64,000 nt of DNA, from contig JAEOSZ010000095.1 in NCBI GenBank assembly GCA_016840095.1, positions 46,060 to 110,059 of the forward strand. The letters run 5' to 3'. Shown piece after piece: positions 61,919 through 64,000 of this stretch. Position 1 is the stretch's first letter, and each line of letters opens with the position of its first letter. The notes beneath the pieces are model-generated. The model saw only the letters and a program-made list of their open reading frames with translations. It ran no database searches and was not told the origin of the DNA. The translations under genes and the position numbers were made by a program. Source of the stretch: Candidatus Heimdallarchaeota archaeon (GTDB lineage: Archaea; Asgardarchaeota; Heimdallarchaeia; Heimdallarchaeales; Heimdallarchaeaceae).

Positions 61919-63502
61919 ATGAAAGTAAAAAAAATACTTTTTCCATTAATATTACTTCTAATGGTATTATCAATAATTCCAAGTGTAAGAGCTGACGTTA
62001 TCATAATTGGTGGAACCGAAGATCTTGTACCTCCGGATTTAATGAACTTTGAAATAACTCCTGATACAATTGATACTGGCACTTCGTCTCAAATTATAAC
62101 CTTTATTCTAAATATTACTGATGAGATGTCAGGGTTTGATTATCTATATCTATATCTTACCAGTCCTTCTCAGCAACAAGAACATACTATCATAATTCAT
62201 AGTTATCACGTAATCATTGGAGATGAATACAATGGAATATATCAAGTGCAATACACTATTCCACAATATTCAGAGTCAGGTACGTGGTACATAAGGAGAA
62301 TAGATTTCCATGATGATGTCACTAACATTCGATATGTTTATACACAGGATATAATTGATAGAGGTTTTAGTCCTTATCTATATGTTTCAGGTGGTCCTGA
62401 TTTAGCTATACCCATAATACTGGATTTGCAAATTGATCCAGATATAATCGATGTTAGCGGATATTCAAAAAGAGTTGATTTCACCTATCATATTACAGAT
62501 GAGCTTGCTGGTTTCTACTACTTATACGCTTATATTTACAGTCCATCTAACAAGCAACGCAGAGTTACTCTAATAACTCCATGGACAAACCTAATTTCAG
62601 GAGATGCCAATGATGGAATATATAAATATACTTTAGAATTTCCAGAACATCATGAAGCAGGATTTTGGAGAATACGTTTTATAGACATATATGATAATGC
62701 TCGGAATTATAGACGTATCTTTGAACCAGAACTGATTGATGCAGGATTAGAAACTAAGATTGAATTAATCTCTTATCCACATGATATAATAGCTCCTGTA
62801 CTAGAAGGTCTAGATATAGACCCAAGATTAGTAGATACAAGTGCTGGTCCCCAATCTGTATATTTCACATTCAATATATCTGACCACCTTGCAGGATTTG
62901 ATGTTCTATCCCTCTATTTAACTAGTCCATCTGGTGCTCAGGAATGGAGATTAACAGCTACAGCTAGAAATCATATGATTTCTGGTGATGTCTTTTCTGG
63001 AATATATAGAGAAAGAATAATACTACCTCAATATTCAGAAATAGGAACATGGAAAATAAGGAGAATTTGTCTTTTTGATAATGTCACAAATTATAGATGT
63101 TATAGTTATCAACAATTAGTTGATGGAGGTTTCAATCCAGATGTAGAGGTTGTTGACAGAGCAGAAGCTATAATTGATTTTGATCCTAACGCTTTGAATC
63201 TATTAAGTGAAGGAGTACCAGTTACAGTATACATAGAATTACCAATTGATTCAGACTATACTGTTCAAGATATTGACGTATGGACTATTCTACTAAATGG
63301 ACAAATATCAATACTAGATTTCCCCTATACCATAGGTGACTATGATCAAGATGGCATACCTGATCTCATGGTTAAATTTGATAGATCTGAAGTACAGAGT
63401 ATTTTAGAAGTAGGTAAAAAAATCGAAATAACAGTCACAGGAGAATTTACGAACGGTGCGATCTTCGAAGGTTTCGATATTATAAAAGTCATGAGTAAAT
63501 GA
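61919..63502 (+). CDS. Exported protein with three tandem Ig-like repeats
   Basis: A 527-residue secreted protein with signal peptide (ILFPLILLLMVLSIIPSVRA). It has three repeats of about 130 residues, each with D-P-x-x-I/V-D-T/V-S/T, an I-TDE/SDH-x-SGF/AGF turn, L-Y-SPS, IISGD...GIY, and a W-x-I-R-R-I-D/C strand. Each closes with a conserved GF or GL before a spacer. A C-terminal domain with DYDQDGIPDLMVKF (calcium-type loop) ends the protein. No membrane helix follows, so it may bind S-layer or sugar. Its start codon lies in an AGGAAGTTTAACAA leader, and a T-rich terminator follows. Confidence 0.78.
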   Translation: MKVKKILFPLILLLMVLSIIPSVRADVIIIGGTEDLVPPDLMNFEITPDTIDTGTSSQIITFILNITDEMSGFDYLYLYLTSPSQQQEHTIIIHSYHVIIGDEYNGIYQVQYTIPQYSESGTWYIRRIDFHDDVTNIRYVYTQDIIDRGFSPYLYVSGGPDLAIPIILDLQIDPDIIDVSGYSKRVDFTYHITDELAGFYYLYAYIYSPSNKQRRVTLITPWTNLISGDANDGIYKYTLEFPEHHEAGFWRIRFIDIYDNARNYRRIFEPELIDAGLETKIELISYPHDIIAPVLEGLDIDPRLVDTSAGPQSVYFTFNISDHLAGFDVLSLYLTSPSGAQEWRLTATARNHMISGDVFSGIYRERIILPQYSEIGTWKIRRICLFDNVTNYRCYSYQQLVDGGFNPDVEVVDRAEAIIDFDPNALNLLSEGVPVTVYIELPIDSDYTVQDIDVWTILLNGQISILDFPYTIGDYDQDGIPDLMVKFDRSEVQSILEVGKKIEITVTGEFTNGAIFEGFDIIKVMSK

Positions 63503-63528
63503 TTTTTTCCTTCCCTTTTTTTCTTTCC
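63503..63528 (+). terminator. T-rich terminator after the triple-repeat gene
   Basis: T runs interrupted by CC follow the stop codon directly and precede the promoter of the next secreted-protein gene. Confidence 0.5.
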
Positions 63529-63587
63529 GTATTTAATCAGCAAGCTATAAATAATATAACTGTCTAATTCTTATATTAGGGGTTCAA

Positions 63588-64000
63588 ATGAATTTAAAGA
63601 GTCAGAAAAGAAATTTAATAGTTATTTCATTGTTTAGTCTAATCTTCGTTTTATCAATTATAGGTATTCAAGCATATCCTTTATCTGAACCTATAATTGC
63701 AGATCATTCTATAGTAAATATGGTTAGACTGGATGAAATACCTGATTCAGCGATAATAAATGCAAAAAACAATCTACACATTGCTTATCAGCATACAAGT
63801 CATGGTTCTCAAATCACTAGTGCTATGAGTGTTCTACCATCTTTTAAGGAAGCTAATGGAGGAACAATTGATTTGTTTGATTATAATAGCACATTTTTAC
63901 ATGATTATGCCATGCCTTCAGTGGGTGATGTGGGATATCCAGGATGGGATAATGCAACAAGAGACTATTTAGATGATCCAGCTAATAGTGACTGTAATGT
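63588..64000 (+). CDS. Secreted protein, SGNH-hydrolase-like start (truncated by window edge)
   Basis: The frame opens with ATG at 63588, preceded by TTAGGGG as ribosome site, and runs off the right edge (about 137 residues visible). A signal peptide (LIVISLFSLIFVLSIIGIQA) is followed by a segment LHIAYQHTSHGSQITSAM, which recurs in extracellular proteins of unknown activity that begin HTSHGSQ. A later stretch has GYPGWDNATRDYLDDPAN. The type of enzyme cannot be fixed from this part. A TATA-like CTATAAATAATATAAC lies about 35 bases upstream of the ATG. Confidence 0.75.
   Translation, partial: MNLKSQKRNLIVISLFSLIFVLSIIGIQAYPLSEPIIADHSIVNMVRLDEIPDSAIINAKNNLHIAYQHTSHGSQITSAMSVLPSFKEANGGTIDLFDYNSTFLHDYAMPSVGDVGYPGWDNATRDYLDDPANSDCN

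Noticed and set aside
1..64000. CRISPR array, rRNA genes or prophage
   Set aside because: No regularly spaced direct repeats, no rRNA-like conserved stretches and no phage structural genes were seen on reading the window.

Overview
This is an AT-rich window from an archaeon, most probably an Asgard archaeon (Heimdallarchaeia-like, although the lineage is an inference). Archaeal marks are an Orc1/Cdc6 initiator, AMP phosphorylase, an AlaX editing enzyme, stand-alone Lrp-type RAM and TrmB-like regulators, T-rich terminators, and a proline tRNA that can only be folded after removing two introns. The Asgard flavour comes from a Ras-like GTPase at the left edge, two proteins whose C-terminal halves look like GTPase folds without a P-loop, longin-like domains, a transmembrane RING-like finger protein, and a CWH43-like membrane phosphodiesterase.

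Layout. 1-6963: Ras-like GTPase; a 61-residue peptide directly ahead of a PqqD-like/radical SAM/SPASM enzyme (a candidate peptide-maturation pair); a second radical SAM protein; a GIY-YIG (DUF123) gene without an ATG, GTG or TTG start; a TPR protein; and a possible GTPase-associated protein. 7026-9955: a sulfur-transfer operon on the minus strand (TusA, sulfide:quinone oxidoreductase, TusA, DsrE2, DsrE, winged-helix regulator) with two palindromes upstream of its promoter. 10124-15387: secreted M14 carboxypeptidase, a 7TM protein with a longin/roadblock-like tail, UDP-GlcNAc 2-epimerase and a TauE/SafE exporter. 15502-20617: winged helix plus degenerate GTPase, three co-transcribed multi-TM proteins, a small membrane protein, and longin plus degenerate GTPase.

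20695-24105: a DUF4139 protein followed, seven bases after its stop codon, by a TnpB insertion element with short inverted ends. 24124-33918: metabolic genes (hydrolases, peroxiredoxin, DegV, adenine deaminase, AlaX, AMP phosphorylase, acetyltransferase); AMP phosphorylase and adenine deaminase fit one AMP-breakdown route. 34046-41622: Orc1/Cdc6, RAM protein, a VWA plus RING-like membrane protein pair, and a compact winged-helix/ParA/membrane-protein operon. 41617-41754: tRNA-Pro(GGG) with two introns.

41834-64000: GAF protein, creatininase family, large membrane protein, glycosylasparaginase-like Ntn hydrolase, ABC exporter, MFS carrier, several exported or zinc-ribbon membrane proteins, a beta-helix surface protein, HAD phosphatase, nitrilase-family amidase, an orphan DNA methyltransferase, dodecin, M20 peptidase, Sir2 deacylase, the CWH43-like protein, a triple-repeat exported protein and a truncated secreted protein. 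No rRNA, CRISPR array or prophage was seen. Apart from the TnpB element the window reads as ordinary chromosome with many uncharacterised surface and membrane genes.
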